From Pseudomonas wenzhouensis (GTDB taxonomy: Bacteria; Pseudomonadota; Gammaproteobacteria; Pseudomonadales; Pseudomonadaceae), in assembly GCF_021029445.1 (NCBI RefSeq), contig NZ_CP072610.1:1736001-1800000 (forward strand): a DNA stretch of 64,000 nt, in the 5' to 3' direction. The notes below the pieces were generated by a model. The model had not been told where the DNA came from. It ran no database searches and saw nothing but the letters and a program-made list of their open reading frames with translations. Position numbers and translations under genes: made by a program. Within the stretch, counting starts at the first letter, position 1, and every line of letters begins with the position of its first letter. Of this stretch, positions 44,961 to 56,718 are shown in pieces.

Positions 44961-45428
44961 TCAGGCTTCGCTGAGGGGTCTTTGCTGCGCGATTCTAGCG
45001 GCACTGCCACGACTGTCATAGAGGCCCGGAGTCTCGCCACCACGCAGAATGCCCAGAACGCTGCGAACAGAAGCCTGATTGGCGCGGATCAGACGGCCGT
45101 TACGCAAATTGCCTTCCTGGCAGCGCTGCAGCAGAGTCGATAGCGCTTCGCTGCGCTCCAGCAACTGATCGCCGACTGAGGAGTTGCCCGCCAGTGCGGT
45201 CAGGCCGTCGCGGTCAGCGCTCAAGCCTGCGTCCTGAAGAAGACGGCTGCGCTCACTGCCGTGCTGTTGCAGCAGGGCAAGCAGAGGCTGTTTTTCGCTC
45301 AGTAGGCTGTCCAGGCGGGTGAGGTCGCGTTTGCTGAGGGCTTGAAATTCGTTATCGATCAGCTCAAGCAGTTGCTCGGCGGTGCCGATATCGGAAGTGA
45401 ACAGGTCAAGCAGGGCTGTGTCGTACAT
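44961..45428 (-). CDS. flgN: Flagellar export chaperone FlgN
   Basis: Cytoplasmic chaperone for the hook-filament junction proteins FlgK and FlgL. A 155-residue, mostly helical protein (TAEQLLELIDNEFQALSKRD, then heptad-rich helices). It sits 50 bp downstream of flgM on the same strand, as usual. The C-terminal tail (GLYDSRGSAARIAQQRPLSE) matches the FlgN end in pseudomonads. Confidence 0.87.
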   Translation of the reverse strand: MYDTALLDLFTSDIGTAEQLLELIDNEFQALSKRDLTRLDSLLSEKQPLLALLQQHGSERSRLLQDAGLSADRDGLTALAGNSSVGDQLLERSEALSTLLQRCQEGNLRNGRLIRANQASVRSVLGILRGGETPGLYDSRGSAARIAQQRPLSEA

Positions 45429-45478
45429 GGCGGGCTCTTGGGGGTCGGGCGTCCAACACCCCCAGCGCAGCCCTTGGA

Positions 45479-45814
45479 CTAGCGCTGGGATTCGAAGTTG
45501 AGCAGTTTCTCGGCGACGCGCTTGCTGTCGACCTGATAGCTGCCGTCAGCGATGGCCTGTTTCAGTTGGGCCACGCGCTCCTTGTTGACGATAGGCTGAT
45601 CACGCAGCTTCTCGCTGATCGATTGCAACTGTTGTGCCTGACGGCTCAGTTGCACGGATTCGCCGGTTTTGGCGTTGGTTTGTTCATCGGCACCGGTGAC
45701 AGTCGCCTGTTTCGGCTGTGCCGACTCATTGCGATTGCCAGCCTGAGTCGCGCCGGTACGCCCTGCGTTGGCGGGCGTATTGGCATTGTTCAGCCGGTTG
45801 AAGTCGATGACCAT
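45479..45814 (-). CDS. flgM: Anti-sigma-28 factor FlgM
   Basis: Binds FliA (sigma-28) until it is exported through the completed hook. The 111 residues from the ATG at 45814 ([20 protein letters not shown]) have a disordered N-terminal half and a helical C-terminal sigma-binding part ([20 protein letters not shown], then [20 protein letters not shown]). It lies between flgA and flgN. Confidence 0.9.
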   Translation of the reverse strand: MVIDFNRLNNANTPANAGRTGATQAGNRNESAQPKQATVTGADEQTNAKTGESVQLSRQAQQLQSISEKLRDQPIVNKERVAQLKQAIADGSYQVDSKRVAEKLLNFESQR

Positions 45815-45949
45815 GATGCAGAACCTCAGACGATATGGTGGACGCTTGCCAGGCTTTTCGGCCACTGCTGGGAAAACTTTAGGACTAATTTCACTGCGTC
45901 GTTGAATAGTGTAGGGAATCGCCTGGCTTTCACGCTACAAGAAGCGTGC

Positions 45950-46702
45950 CTACAGCGCTACTTCTACCTGGCCAGGGCCGATTACACGTGCTCTGACCAC
46001 GCGCTGCGAACGCAAGTTGCGCACGTTGATCTGTTGGCCCGGAGCACCGTCCGTCAGGGCTTCGCCGGGCATGCGTACATTGACGGTGGACCCCCGGGCA
46101 CTGATTACCACCTGGTCGCCCCGGCGAATCACCTCCGCCACCTGCAGGTGAGTCGAGAGCAGAATCTGATCACTGCCCAGTTGTCGCGTCAATTTCTTGC
46201 CGATGGCCATCTGTGGGTCGGTCAGGAAGTGTTGCCCCAGCTGTCCGACGTCATGCTCCTGCAGGCTCACGTCAGTGGCTTTGACTATGCTCATGCGCTT
46301 GAGAGGGCGAGTCAGCACGACGACCGGGCGGTACAGGCGTACCTCGGCGGGCACGAATACGGTCCAAGGGGCACTGCCTTCGCAGCGTACGCGAGTGGTT
46401 ACGCGGCCAAGCGGCTGTGCCGGGCTTTCCAGGGTCGTGCGCAGGGGTTGGTCGCACAGGGGCAGACGCAGGCGTGGGTCGAGCCGATTGACGCGAACCT
46501 CATGGCGGCCCTGAATTTCGCTACGCTGTAGATATTCTGTTGTCGCCTGCTCAAGAAAGGACTCCGTGGCGCCGATAAGCTGTTCAGTGCTGGTAAAGGT
46601 CGCCGTATCGCTGTAGCCGAGTGATGGCAAAGCGAGTAAAACGGACAAAGGGGCAAGGCACTTTGCCAGTAGCTGACGGAAAGATGACGTTATCTGTTTC
46701 AT
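45950..46702 (-). CDS. flgA: Flagellar basal-body P-ring assembly chaperone FlgA
   Basis: Periplasmic chaperone for FlgI, which forms the P-ring. A 250-residue product with an N-terminal signal peptide (LAPLSVLLALPSLGYS) and the SAF-type beta-clip domain (VLTRPLKRMSIVKATDVSLQ, then QQINVRNLRSQRVVRARVIG). It is the first gene of the flgA-flgM-flgN cluster on this strand; flgM has its own 135-bp upstream region. It is divergent from cheV. Confidence 0.9.
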   Translation of the reverse strand: MKQITSSFRQLLAKCLAPLSVLLALPSLGYSDTATFTSTEQLIGATESFLEQATTEYLQRSEIQGRHEVRVNRLDPRLRLPLCDQPLRTTLESPAQPLGRVTTRVRCEGSAPWTVFVPAEVRLYRPVVVLTRPLKRMSIVKATDVSLQEHDVGQLGQHFLTDPQMAIGKKLTRQLGSDQILLSTHLQVAEVIRRGDQVVISARGSTVNVRMPGEALTDGAPGQQINVRNLRSQRVVRARVIGPGQVEVAL

Positions 46703-46779
46703 GAGAATTGCAAAGCAAGCCCCGTGCCGCCTGCTAGGCTCAACGGGGTTGGCGTCACTAGAAGAGAAGGAGACCGGGC

Positions 46780-47712
46780 ATGGCCGGGTTGATGGATTCG
46801 GTTAACCAGCGCACGCAGCTGGTGGGGCAAAACCGTTTGGAGCTGTTGCTGTTTCGCCTGGAAGGCCCGCAGCTATACGGTATCAACGTATTCAAGGTGA
46901 AAGAGGTGCTGCAGTGCCCGAATCTCACCATCATGCCCAAGTCCAGCCAGGTGGTGCGGGGCGTGGCCAACATTCGTGGTGGCACCATCCCGATTCTTGA
47001 TCTGTCCATCGCTACCGGGCGAGCGCCGCTGGAAAATCTCAAGACCAGCTTCGTGATCATCACCGAGTACAACACCAAGGTTCAGGGATTCTTGGTGCGT
47101 TCGGTCGAGCGCATCGTTAACATGAACTGGGGAGAGATCCATCCGCCACCCAAGGGAACCGGGCGTGATCACTACCTGACGGCCGTCACGCGGCTCGATC
47201 AGCAGTTGGTCGAGATCATCGACGTCGAGAAGATTCTCGCCGAGGTCGCGCCGGCCTCCGAGGTGATCTCCGCGGGTGTCATCGATGATGAGGTGCAGAG
47301 TCAGGCGGTGACCAAGCATGTGTTGATCGTCGATGATTCTTCAGTGGCACGTAAGCAGGTTTCGCGTTGCCTGCAGACCGTTGGTGTCGAAGTCACGGCG
47401 CTGAACGATGGGCGTGAGGCGCTCAATTATCTGAAGAAGATGGCGGATGAGGGGCGTTTCCCCGACAAAGAGTTGCTGATGCTGATTTCCGACATCGAGA
47501 TGCCGGAGATGGACGGCTACACGTTGACCACCGAGATTCGCAGTGATCCGCGCATGCAGAAGCTGCACATCCTCCTGCATACTTCGCTCTCGGGTGTGTT
47601 CAACCAGGCGATGGTGAAGAAGGTCGGCGCCGATGACTTCCTGGCCAAGTTCAAGCCGGATGATCTGGCGGCGCGAGTGGTCGATCGCATTCGTGTGGCG
47701 GATGGGGGCTGA
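46780..47712 (+). CDS. cheV: Chemotaxis protein CheV
   Basis: A coupling protein with a receiver domain that joins chemoreceptors to CheA. The 310 residues contain a CheW-like domain (about 15-170: LFRLEGPQLYGINVFKVKEV) and a response-regulator receiver (about 185-306: HVLIVDDSSVARKQVSRC) with phosphoacceptor D238 in ISDIEMPEMDG. It lies 10 bp upstream of cheR, likely in the same operon. Confidence 0.93.
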   Translation: MAGLMDSVNQRTQLVGQNRLELLLFRLEGPQLYGINVFKVKEVLQCPNLTIMPKSSQVVRGVANIRGGTIPILDLSIATGRAPLENLKTSFVIITEYNTKVQGFLVRSVERIVNMNWGEIHPPPKGTGRDHYLTAVTRLDQQLVEIIDVEKILAEVAPASEVISAGVIDDEVQSQAVTKHVLIVDDSSVARKQVSRCLQTVGVEVTALNDGREALNYLKKMADEGRFPDKELLMLISDIEMPEMDGYTLTTEIRSDPRMQKLHILLHTSLSGVFNQAMVKKVGADDFLAKFKPDDLAARVVDRIRVADGG

Positions 47713-47755
47713 GGGGTAACCTTTGGCGAACGTTATGATTGGTGAGGCGGCATTA

Positions 47756-48583
47756 GTGTCTTCAGGTAATGTGGATTTCGAGCAGTTCCGGACTTTTCTG
47801 GAAAAGGCCTGCGGTATTCTGCTTGGCAGTAACAAGCAGTATCTGGTCTCCAGTCGTCTGAATAAGCTGATGGAGCAGAACGGCATCAAAACCCTGGGTG
47901 AGCTGGTGCAGCGCATGCAGAGCCAGCCGCGTAGCGGTCTGCGTGAGCAGGTGGTGGATGCCATGACCACCAACGAGACGTTGTGGTTTCGTGACACCTA
48001 TCCCTTCGAAGTGCTCAAGAACCGTGTGCTGCCTGAGCTGATCAAGGCCTACCCTGGCCAGCGTTTGCGCATCTGGTCGGCGGCCTGCTCGTCGGGGCAG
48101 GAGCCTTACTCGCTGTCGATGTCCATCGATGAGTTCGAGCGCAGCAACCTGGGGCAGCTCAAGGCGGGTATTCAGATCGTTGCCACCGATCTGTCGCCGT
48201 CGATGCTGGCCAACTGCAAGTCCGGCGAGTACGACAGCCTGGCGATGGGGCGCGGCCTGTCGCAGGAGCGTCTGCAGCGCTTTTTCGATCCGAAAGGGCC
48301 GGGGCGCTGGCAAGTCAAGGCGCCGATCAAGAACCGTGTCGAGTTTCGCCCGCTCAACCTGCTCGATAGCTACACGGCCCTGGGCAAGTTCGACATCGTG
48401 TTTTGCCGCAATGTGTTGATCTACTTCTCCGCCGAGGTGAAGAAGGACATTCTCACGCGCATTCATGCCACGTTGAAACCGGGTGGATACCTGTTTCTGG
48501 GGGCCTCCGAGGCGCTCAACGGCTTGCCCGACAAGTACCAGATGGTGCAGTGCAGCCCCGGCATCATCTACAAGGCCAAGTAA
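47756..48583 (+). CDS. cheR: Chemoreceptor methyltransferase CheR
   Basis: Transfers methyl groups from S-adenosylmethionine to glutamates of chemoreceptors. The GTG at 47756 is chosen because the product (MSSGNVDFEQFRTFLEKACG) then aligns with known pseudomonad CheR starts and has 275 residues; an ATG at 47735 and a TTG at 47723 are in frame. The N-terminal helical domain is followed by the AdoMet fold (LRIWSAACSSGQEPYSLSMS) and a C-terminal GYLFLGASEAL strand. Confidence 0.9.
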   Translation: MSSGNVDFEQFRTFLEKACGILLGSNKQYLVSSRLNKLMEQNGIKTLGELVQRMQSQPRSGLREQVVDAMTTNETLWFRDTYPFEVLKNRVLPELIKAYPGQRLRIWSAACSSGQEPYSLSMSIDEFERSNLGQLKAGIQIVATDLSPSMLANCKSGEYDSLAMGRGLSQERLQRFFDPKGPGRWQVKAPIKNRVEFRPLNLLDSYTALGKFDIVFCRNVLIYFSAEVKKDILTRIHATLKPGGYLFLGASEALNGLPDKYQMVQCSPGIIYKAK

Positions 48584-48608
48584 GCGCAAGGTATGCTCGT
48601 AATCAGCA

Positions 48609-48636
48609 GCGGGAGGCCATAGGCCTCCCGTTTGTG
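48609..48636 (+). terminator. Terminator of cheV-cheR
   Basis: GGGAGGCC-AT-AGGCCTCCC stem followed by GTTTGTG. Confidence 0.7.
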
Positions 48637-48734
48637 TATCTGCGTGCAGGGTAATGTGCGGTCAGTCTCAGGTGTTGTGTGGGCAGTGTGCGTGCTCGTC
48701 GATGAGCGGCGCGGCGTTGCATGAGGCGTAAGCA

Positions 48735-48762
48735 CTTGAAATTCTTCTGCTCGACCCTAGAT
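48735..48762 (+). promoter_or_regulatory. Sigma-32 (heat shock) promoter of ibpA
   Basis: CTTGAAA (48735-48741), 13 nt, then CCCTAGAT (48755-48762) matches the CTTGAAA/CCCATnT consensus well. Transcription would start near 48769. Confidence 0.75.
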
Positions 48763-48768
48763 CAGTGA

Positions 48769-48831
48769 CTGCGGGATGCCGAAGTCGGGTTCCGCTCCGT
48801 GACACTTGCTGATTTCAGGAGAACACTCATG
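48769..48831 (+). promoter_or_regulatory. ROSE-like RNA thermometer in the ibpA leader
   Basis: The leader of about 60 nt ends in CTTGCT-4-6 nt-AGGAG, so the UUGCU element can pair with the ribosome-binding site, with the unpaired G typical of ROSE. It opens with heat. A second upstream stem around GAAGTCGGGTTCC/GCTCCG is weaker. Confidence 0.65.
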
Positions 48832-49278
48832 AGCAACGTATTGTCCCTGGCCCCTCTGTTCCGCCAGTCCGTCGGTTTCGACCGGTTCAATGATCTTTTC
48901 GAGTCTGCCCTGCGTAGCAACGACGCCGGCAGCTCCTACCCGCCCTACAACGTCGAGAAGCATGGCGAAGACCACTATCGTATCGTGGTTGCGGCTGCCG
49001 GCTTCGAGGAAGACGATCTTGAACTGCAGGTCGAGCGCGGTGTGCTGACCGTGGCGGGTCACAAGCGTGATCGTAGCGCCGAGAGCATCAGCTACCTGCA
49101 TCAGGGGATTGCTCAGCGTGCGTTCAAATTGTCTTTCCGCCTGGCTGACCATATCGAGGTCAAGGGTGCCAACCTGGCCAATGGTCTGCTGCATGTCGAG
49201 TTGCAGCGCATCGTGCCGGAAGAAGCCAAAGCCAAGCGTATCCCCATCGGCAGTCAGCGACCCGCGCTGGAAAGCTGA
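48829..49278 (+). CDS. ibpA: Small heat-shock protein of the IbpA/Hsp20 family
   Basis: Holds aggregating proteins in a refoldable state during heat stress. The 149-residue product has the alpha-crystallin domain (PYNVEKHGEDHYRIVVAAAG, then GVLTVAGHKRD), an N-terminal arm and a short C-terminal tail with the I-x-I motif (RIPI). Expression is expected to be heat-induced at two levels, from the sigma-32-like promoter and the ROSE-like leader. Confidence 0.93.
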   Translation: MSNVLSLAPLFRQSVGFDRFNDLFESALRSNDAGSSYPPYNVEKHGEDHYRIVVAAAGFEEDDLELQVERGVLTVAGHKRDRSAESISYLHQGIAQRAFKLSFRLADHIEVKGANLANGLLHVELQRIVPEEAKAKRIPIGSQRPALES

Positions 49279-49300
49279 GCTGATTGAGCGTCCAAGGACG

Positions 49301-49356
49301 GCTCCCCGCATAATGCTGTCGATCAGATGGCTTGGTCGCTCGGGGAGCTCGTTTTA
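49301..49356 (+). terminator. Terminator of ibpA
   Basis: GCTCCCCG (49301-49308) pairs with CGGGGAGC (49341-49348) across a 32-nt loop, followed by TCGTTTTA. Confidence 0.55.
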
Positions 49357-49742
49357 TCATTTGTCGTTTCTGCGTCGCCCAACCCTGGTGTGGTCCTTGC
49401 GACTTATCGCGCATTCGCTGTGCCTGCGCGATTGAGCTGGGTCGCAATGCCTCCGCCATGTTGATGCGGCTTTCTCTCCCCGAGCGCGTTGTCGTTGCGC
49501 TTTTTGCCATGCTGCCTGCTCCGGCGCTTCATAAGGTGTCGGGGTAGGTGTGTGGCACGCTTTGTGGTAATCTCCGGCAGTTTTCAAGGGGGCTGACTGC
49601 GGCCGCCTTCACTGCATCGAATCGTGACGTAACTCGTTGATTTGTCGTGTGTCGTTAATGGCTCAACGCCATGGCGACGAACTTCAGGGCGTTCAGGAAG
49701 AATGGCGTGGAGTTTCACCAGAAAAAAGGAACCAGGCTTCTC
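49357..49742. other. gyrA promoter region and leader
   Basis: 386 bp with no convincing gene, repeat or RNA. It presumably holds the gyrA promoter. Confidence 0.5.
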
Positions 49743-52511
<2,769 letters not shown>

Positions 52512-52519
52512 AGCCGGGC

Positions 52520-52572
52520 TCCGTGGGAGGGGCTTTAGCCGCGACTGTCGCCGCTGAAGCGCCTCCCACAGA
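52520..52572. repeat. Extragenic palindrome between gyrA and serC
   Basis: GTGGGAGGGGCTTTAGCCGC and GCGGCGACAGTCG-type inverted halves end in GCCTCCCAC. It resembles REP sequences at 61.5 kb. A GTAGGGTGGGTTGAGCGCAG element follows. Confidence 0.55.
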
Positions 52573-52664
52573 GCGTAGGGTGGGTTGAGCGCAGCGATAC
52601 CCATCGGCAGTGTGGACATGCCATCGCCAGGTGGTGGCGTTCTGTGAATCTGAGAGAGACAGAC

Positions 52665-53750
52665 GTGAGCAAGCGAGCTTTTAACTTCTGCGCCGGCCCG
52701 GCCGCGCTGCCGACCGCTGTACTGCAACGTGCCCAGGCCGAGATGCTCGACTGGCAAGGCAAGGGCCTCTCGGTGATGGAGATGAGCCATCGCAGTGACG
52801 AGTATGTAGCCATCGCCAGCCAGGCTGAGCAGGATCTGCGCGATCTGCTCGCTGTGCCCAATGACTACAAAGTGCTGTTCCTGCAGGGCGGTGCCAGCCA
52901 GCAGTTCGCCGAGATTCCGTTGAACCTGCTGCCGGAGGATGGCGTGGCCGACTACGTCGAGACCGGCATCTGGTCGAAGAAGGCCATCGAGGAAGCGCGT
53001 CGCTATGGCGCCATCAACGTGGCTGCCAGCGCCAAGGCGCATGATTACTTCGCCATCCCCGGGCAGAACGACTGGAAACTGTCGAAGAACGCCGCTTACG
53101 TACACTACTGCAGCAACGAGACCATCGGCGGCCTGCAGTTCGACTGGGTGCCGCAGGCCGGCGATACCCCGCTGGTGGTGGACATGTCCTCGGACATCCT
53201 CTCGCGCCCCATCGACGTGTCGCAGTTCGGCCTGATCTACGCCGGCGCGCAGAAGAACATCGGCCCCAGCGGCCTGGTGGTGGTGATCGTCCGCGAAGAC
53301 CTGCTCGGCCGCGCCCGTTCCAGCTGCCCGACCATGCTCGATTACAAGATCTCCGCCGATAACGGTTCGATGTACAACACCCCGGCGACCTATTCCTGGT
53401 ACCTGTCCGGCCTGGTCTTCCAGTGGCTGAAGGAGCAGGGCGGCGTCGAGGCCATGGAGCGCATCAACCGCGCCAAGAAGGAACTGCTGTACAAGGCCAT
53501 CGACAGCAGCGACTTTTACAGCAACCCCATCGCCCACAATGCGCGCTCCTGGATGAACGTGCCGTTCCGCCTGGCTGACGAGAAGCTGGACAAGGCTTTC
53601 CTGGCCGGTGCCGACGAGCGCGGCCTGCTCAACCTGAAAGGCCATCGCTCGGTCGGTGGCATGCGTGCTTCCATCTACAACGCCGTTGGCCTGGATGCGG
53701 TCGAGGCGCTGGTGGCCTATATGGCCGAGTTCGAGAAGGAGCACGCCTGA
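52665..53750 (+). CDS. serC: Phosphoserine aminotransferase
   Basis: Makes 3-phosphoserine from 3-phosphohydroxypyruvate and glutamate, and also acts in pyridoxal phosphate synthesis. The GTG at 52665 gives 361 residues, the usual length, and matches the family start (MSKRAFNFCAGPAALPTAVL). The pyridoxal-phosphate lysine is about K197 in YAGAQKNIGPSG. The next gene begins 1 bp after its stop. Confidence 0.95.
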   Translation: MSKRAFNFCAGPAALPTAVLQRAQAEMLDWQGKGLSVMEMSHRSDEYVAIASQAEQDLRDLLAVPNDYKVLFLQGGASQQFAEIPLNLLPEDGVADYVETGIWSKKAIEEARRYGAINVAASAKAHDYFAIPGQNDWKLSKNAAYVHYCSNETIGGLQFDWVPQAGDTPLVVDMSSDILSRPIDVSQFGLIYAGAQKNIGPSGLVVVIVREDLLGRARSSCPTMLDYKISADNGSMYNTPATYSWYLSGLVFQWLKEQGGVEAMERINRAKKELLYKAIDSSDFYSNPIAHNARSWMNVPFRLADEKLDKAFLAGADERGLLNLKGHRSVGGMRASIYNAVGLDAVEALVAYMAEFEKEHA

Positions 53751-53751
53751 T

Positions 53752-54846
53752 ATGTCCGAGCAGGAACTGCAAGCGCTGCGCGTGCGCATCGATAACCTCG
53801 ACGAGCGCATTCTCGAGCTGATCAGCGACCGCGCGCGCTGCGCCGAAGAAGTCGCCCGCGTGAAGATGAAGGAGTTGAAGGAAGGCGAATCGCCGATCTT
53901 CTATCGCCCTGAACGCGAGGCTCAGGTGCTCAAGCGCGTGATGGAGCGCAACCAGGGGCCGCTGGGCAATGAGGAAATGGCGCGGTTGTTCCGTGAAATC
54001 ATGTCCTCCTGCCTGGCGCTGGAGAACCCGCTGAAAGTCGCCTACCTCGGCCCTGAAGGCACCTTCAGCCAGGCGGCAGCGATGAAGCATTTCGGTCACG
54101 CGGTGATTAGCGTGCCAATGGCCGCCATCGACGAAGTGTTCCGCGAAGTGGCTGCCGGCGCGGTCAACTTCGGCGTGGTGCCGGTGGAGAACTCCACCGA
54201 AGGTGCTATCAACCACACCCTCGACAGCTTCCTCGAGCACGACATGGTCATCTGCGGCGAAGTCGAGCTGCGGATTCACCATCACCTGCTGGTCGGTGAA
54301 ACCACCAAGACCGACAAGATCACCCGCATCTACTCCCATGCCCAGTCGCTGGCGCAGTGCCGCAAGTGGCTCGATGCGCACTACCCGAATGTCGAGCGCG
54401 TGGCGGTCTCCAGCAACGCCGATGCGGCCAGACGCGTGAAGAGCGAGTGGAACAGTGCGGCGATTGCCGGTGACATGGCAGCCAATCTGTATGGCCTGAC
54501 CAAGCTGGCCGAGAAGATCGAGGATCGCCCGGACAACTCCACGCGCTTCCTTATCATCGGCAGCCAGGAAGTGCCGCCGACTGGCGACGACAAGACTTCG
54601 ATCATCGTTTCCATGCGCAACAAGCCGGGTGCGCTGCATGAATTGCTGGTGCCGTTCCACAACAACGGTATCGACCTGACCCGCATCGAGACCCGCCCGT
54701 CGCGCAGCGGCAAGTGGACCTACGTGTTCTTCATCGACTTCGTCGGCCATCACCGCGATCCGCTGATCAAGGATGTGCTGGAGAAGCTCGCTCAGGAAGC
54801 TGTGGCGCTGAAGGTATTGGGTTCTTATCCGAAGGCGGTGCTCTGA
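53752..54846 (+). CDS. pheA: Bifunctional chorismate mutase/prephenate dehydratase (P-protein)
   Basis: Converts chorismate to prephenate and on to phenylpyruvate in phenylalanine synthesis. The 364 residues have a chorismate mutase domain (about 1-90: LQALRVRIDNLDERILELIS), a prephenate dehydratase domain (about 95-270: VAYLGPEGTFSQAAAMKHFG), and an ACT regulatory domain (about 280-355: KTSIIVSMRNKPGALHELL) that should bind phenylalanine for feedback inhibition. It begins immediately after serC. Confidence 0.95.
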   Translation: MSEQELQALRVRIDNLDERILELISDRARCAEEVARVKMKELKEGESPIFYRPEREAQVLKRVMERNQGPLGNEEMARLFREIMSSCLALENPLKVAYLGPEGTFSQAAAMKHFGHAVISVPMAAIDEVFREVAAGAVNFGVVPVENSTEGAINHTLDSFLEHDMVICGEVELRIHHHLLVGETTKTDKITRIYSHAQSLAQCRKWLDAHYPNVERVAVSSNADAARRVKSEWNSAAIAGDMAANLYGLTKLAEKIEDRPDNSTRFLIIGSQEVPPTGDDKTSIIVSMRNKPGALHELLVPFHNNGIDLTRIETRPSRSGKWTYVFFIDFVGHHRDPLIKDVLEKLAQEAVALKVLGSYPKAVL

Positions 54847-54849
54847 GGT

Positions 54850-55020
54850 AAAGCCCCTCACCCCCGGCCCCTCTCCCGGAGGGAGAGGGGAGACAAGCAA
54901 AACGGCGCGGGGCTGAAATCTATGTCCAGGCTAACGATCGTACTGGCTGCACGTGATTGATCAAACGTTCACCGTACACCTCCCCTCTCCCTCGGGAGAG
55001 GGGCCGGGGGTGAGGGCAGG
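54850..55020. repeat. Inverted palindromic repeats upstream of the DUF559 gene
   Basis: CCCCTCACCCCCGGCCCCTC and CTCCCGGAGGGAGAGG at 54853-54893, then inverted relatives CCTCCCCTCTCCC and GGGAGAGGGGCCGGGGGTGA at 54980-55015. Together they form a long imperfect inverted pair. Confidence 0.7.
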
Positions 55021-55048
55021 AGTCACCACAATTTAAGAGAGGGCAAGG

Positions 55049-55420
55049 ATGCCACTCAAGCACAAACCGCTTCCCGCCTGGCATAAGCAGCGTGCGCGGG
55101 AGCTGCGCACGACGGCAACCGATGCCGAGGTTCGCCTGTGGTATTGCCTGCGCTCGGGGCGGTTGGGTGGTTTGAAGTTTCGTCGGCAGCACCCGTTGCC
55201 GCCTTACATCCTCGACTTTTACTGCGAGGCGGCGAAACTGGCGGTGGAACTGGATGGTTCGCAGCACGGTGGTGAAGACGACGCTGCACGGACATTGAAA
55301 TTAGAGCGTGAAGGCATCATGGTGCTGCGTTTTTGGAATGATCAGGCCTTGAAGGAAACCGAGGCCGTGTTGCAGGAGATTTATCGGGTGGCTAGCGAGC
55401 GGATTGCTTCTGATCGCTGA
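55049..55420 (+). CDS. DUF559 protein (restriction-endonuclease-like fold)
   Basis: A 123-residue protein of the DUF559 family, related to Vsr and very-short-patch type nucleases with a PD-(D/E)XK-like core. The conserved stretch is LPPYILDFYCEAAKLAVELD, followed by GSQHGG and the strand IMVLRFWN. Its function is unknown. It stands between pheA and hisC, where the related Pseudomonas operon has no extra gene, and is flanked on both sides by the same type of palindromic repeats, which suggests a mobile cassette. Confidence 0.85.
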   Translation: MPLKHKPLPAWHKQRARELRTTATDAEVRLWYCLRSGRLGGLKFRRQHPLPPYILDFYCEAAKLAVELDGSQHGGEDDAARTLKLEREGIMVLRFWNDQALKETEAVLQEIYRVASERIASDR

Positions 55421-55424
55421 AAGC

Positions 55425-55570
55425 CCCTCACCCCCAACCCCTCTCCCGGAGGGCGAGGGGAGCGAATCGCAGGCATCTCTAATTTGGGATGTAGCCTGCG
55501 GAACGCGGTCTTACAGTCGCAGCCGCTCGGTTCCCCTCTCCCCTTGGGAGAGGTGCTAGGGGTGAGGGTA
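55425..55570. repeat. Inverted palindromic repeats downstream of the DUF559 gene
   Basis: CCCCTCACCCCCAACCCCTC with CTCCCGGAGGGCGAGG near 55425-55463, and inverted relatives CCCCTCTCCCCTTGGGAGAG and GGGGTGAGGG at 55534-55569. It mirrors the upstream repeats. Confidence 0.7.
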
Positions 55571-55608
55571 GGGCGTTCTGCGAGCAATTGGATTGAAGAG
55601 GTTTGTAC

Positions 55609-56718
55609 ATGAGTTGCGATTTCATCGCCCTGGCCCAGCCAGGCGTGCAAAAGCTGTCCCCCTACGTACCCGGCAAGCCAGTCGATGAGCTGGCCCGTGA
55701 GCTGGGCCTCGATCCGGCCGGTATCGTCAAGCTGGCCAGCAATGAGAACCCGCTCGGCCCGAGCGACAAGGTGCTGGCAGCGATTCGCGCTGAACTGGAC
55801 GAACTGACCCGCTACCCGGATGGTAATGGCTTCACCCTCAAAACCGCACTGGCTACCCGTTACGGCGTCGACGCTGCGCAGGTCACTCTGGGCAATGGCT
55901 CCAACGACATCCTTGAGCTGGTTGCCCGTGCCTATCTGGCACCTGGTCTCAACGCCGTGTTCAGCGACTACGCCTTCGCGGTTTACCCCATCGCCACCCA
56001 GGCAGTCGGCGCGCAGGGCAAGATCGTGCCGGCCAAGGATTACGCTCACGACCTGCAGGCGATGCTTGCCGCCATCGACGGCAACACCCGCGTGGTATTC
56101 ATCGCCAACCCCAACAACCCCACCGGTACCTGGTTCGGCCCCGACGCACTGGAGGCTTTCCTGGCCAAGGTGCCGGAGTCGGTGCTGGTGGTGCTGGACG
56201 AAGCTTATATCGAATACGCCGAAGGCGACGAGCTGCCGGACGGTCTGGACTACCTGGCGCGCTACCCGAACCTGCTGGTCTCGCGCACCTTCTCCAAGGC
56301 CTATGGCTTGGCCTCGCTGCGCGTCGGTTACGCCATCAGCTCGCCGGCCATCGCCGATGTGCTCAACCGCGTGCGCCAGCCGTTCAACGTCAACAGCCTC
56401 GCGCTGGCCGCCGCCTGCGCCGCGCTGGCCGATGTCGAGTACCTGGCCGAGAGCCGTCGCCTCAACGACGCCGGCATGCAGCAGCTAGAAGAGGGCTTGC
56501 GTGCCCTGGGGCTGAGCTGGATTGCCTCCAGGGCCAACTTCATCGCTGTTGATTTCGGGCGCGACACCGCCGCGATCAATCAGGCGCTGCTACGTGAAGG
56601 CGTCATCGTGCGACCCATGGCCGGTTACCGCATGCCGAATTTCCTGCGCGTTTCCATCGGTTTGCCGCGCGAGAATGCGCGATTCCTCGAGGCACTGGCC
56701 AAGGTGCTGTCGGCGTGA
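55609..56718 (+). CDS. hisC: Histidinol-phosphate / aromatic amino-acid aminotransferase
   Basis: Pyridoxal-phosphate transaminase. In this operon position it is usually the paralogue acting with pheA and tyrA on aromatic amino acids as well as on histidinol phosphate. The 369 residues include the signature SRTFSKAYGLASLRVGY with the lysine at K230. The stop overlaps the start of the tyrA-aroA gene (GTGA), so translation is coupled. Confidence 0.92.
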   Translation: MSCDFIALAQPGVQKLSPYVPGKPVDELARELGLDPAGIVKLASNENPLGPSDKVLAAIRAELDELTRYPDGNGFTLKTALATRYGVDAAQVTLGNGSNDILELVARAYLAPGLNAVFSDYAFAVYPIATQAVGAQGKIVPAKDYAHDLQAMLAAIDGNTRVVFIANPNNPTGTWFGPDALEAFLAKVPESVLVVLDEAYIEYAEGDELPDGLDYLARYPNLLVSRTFSKAYGLASLRVGYAISSPAIADVLNRVRQPFNVNSLALAAACAALADVEYLAESRRLNDAGMQQLEEGLRALGLSWIASRANFIAVDFGRDTAAINQALLREGVIVRPMAGYRMPNFLRVSIGLPRENARFLEALAKVLSA

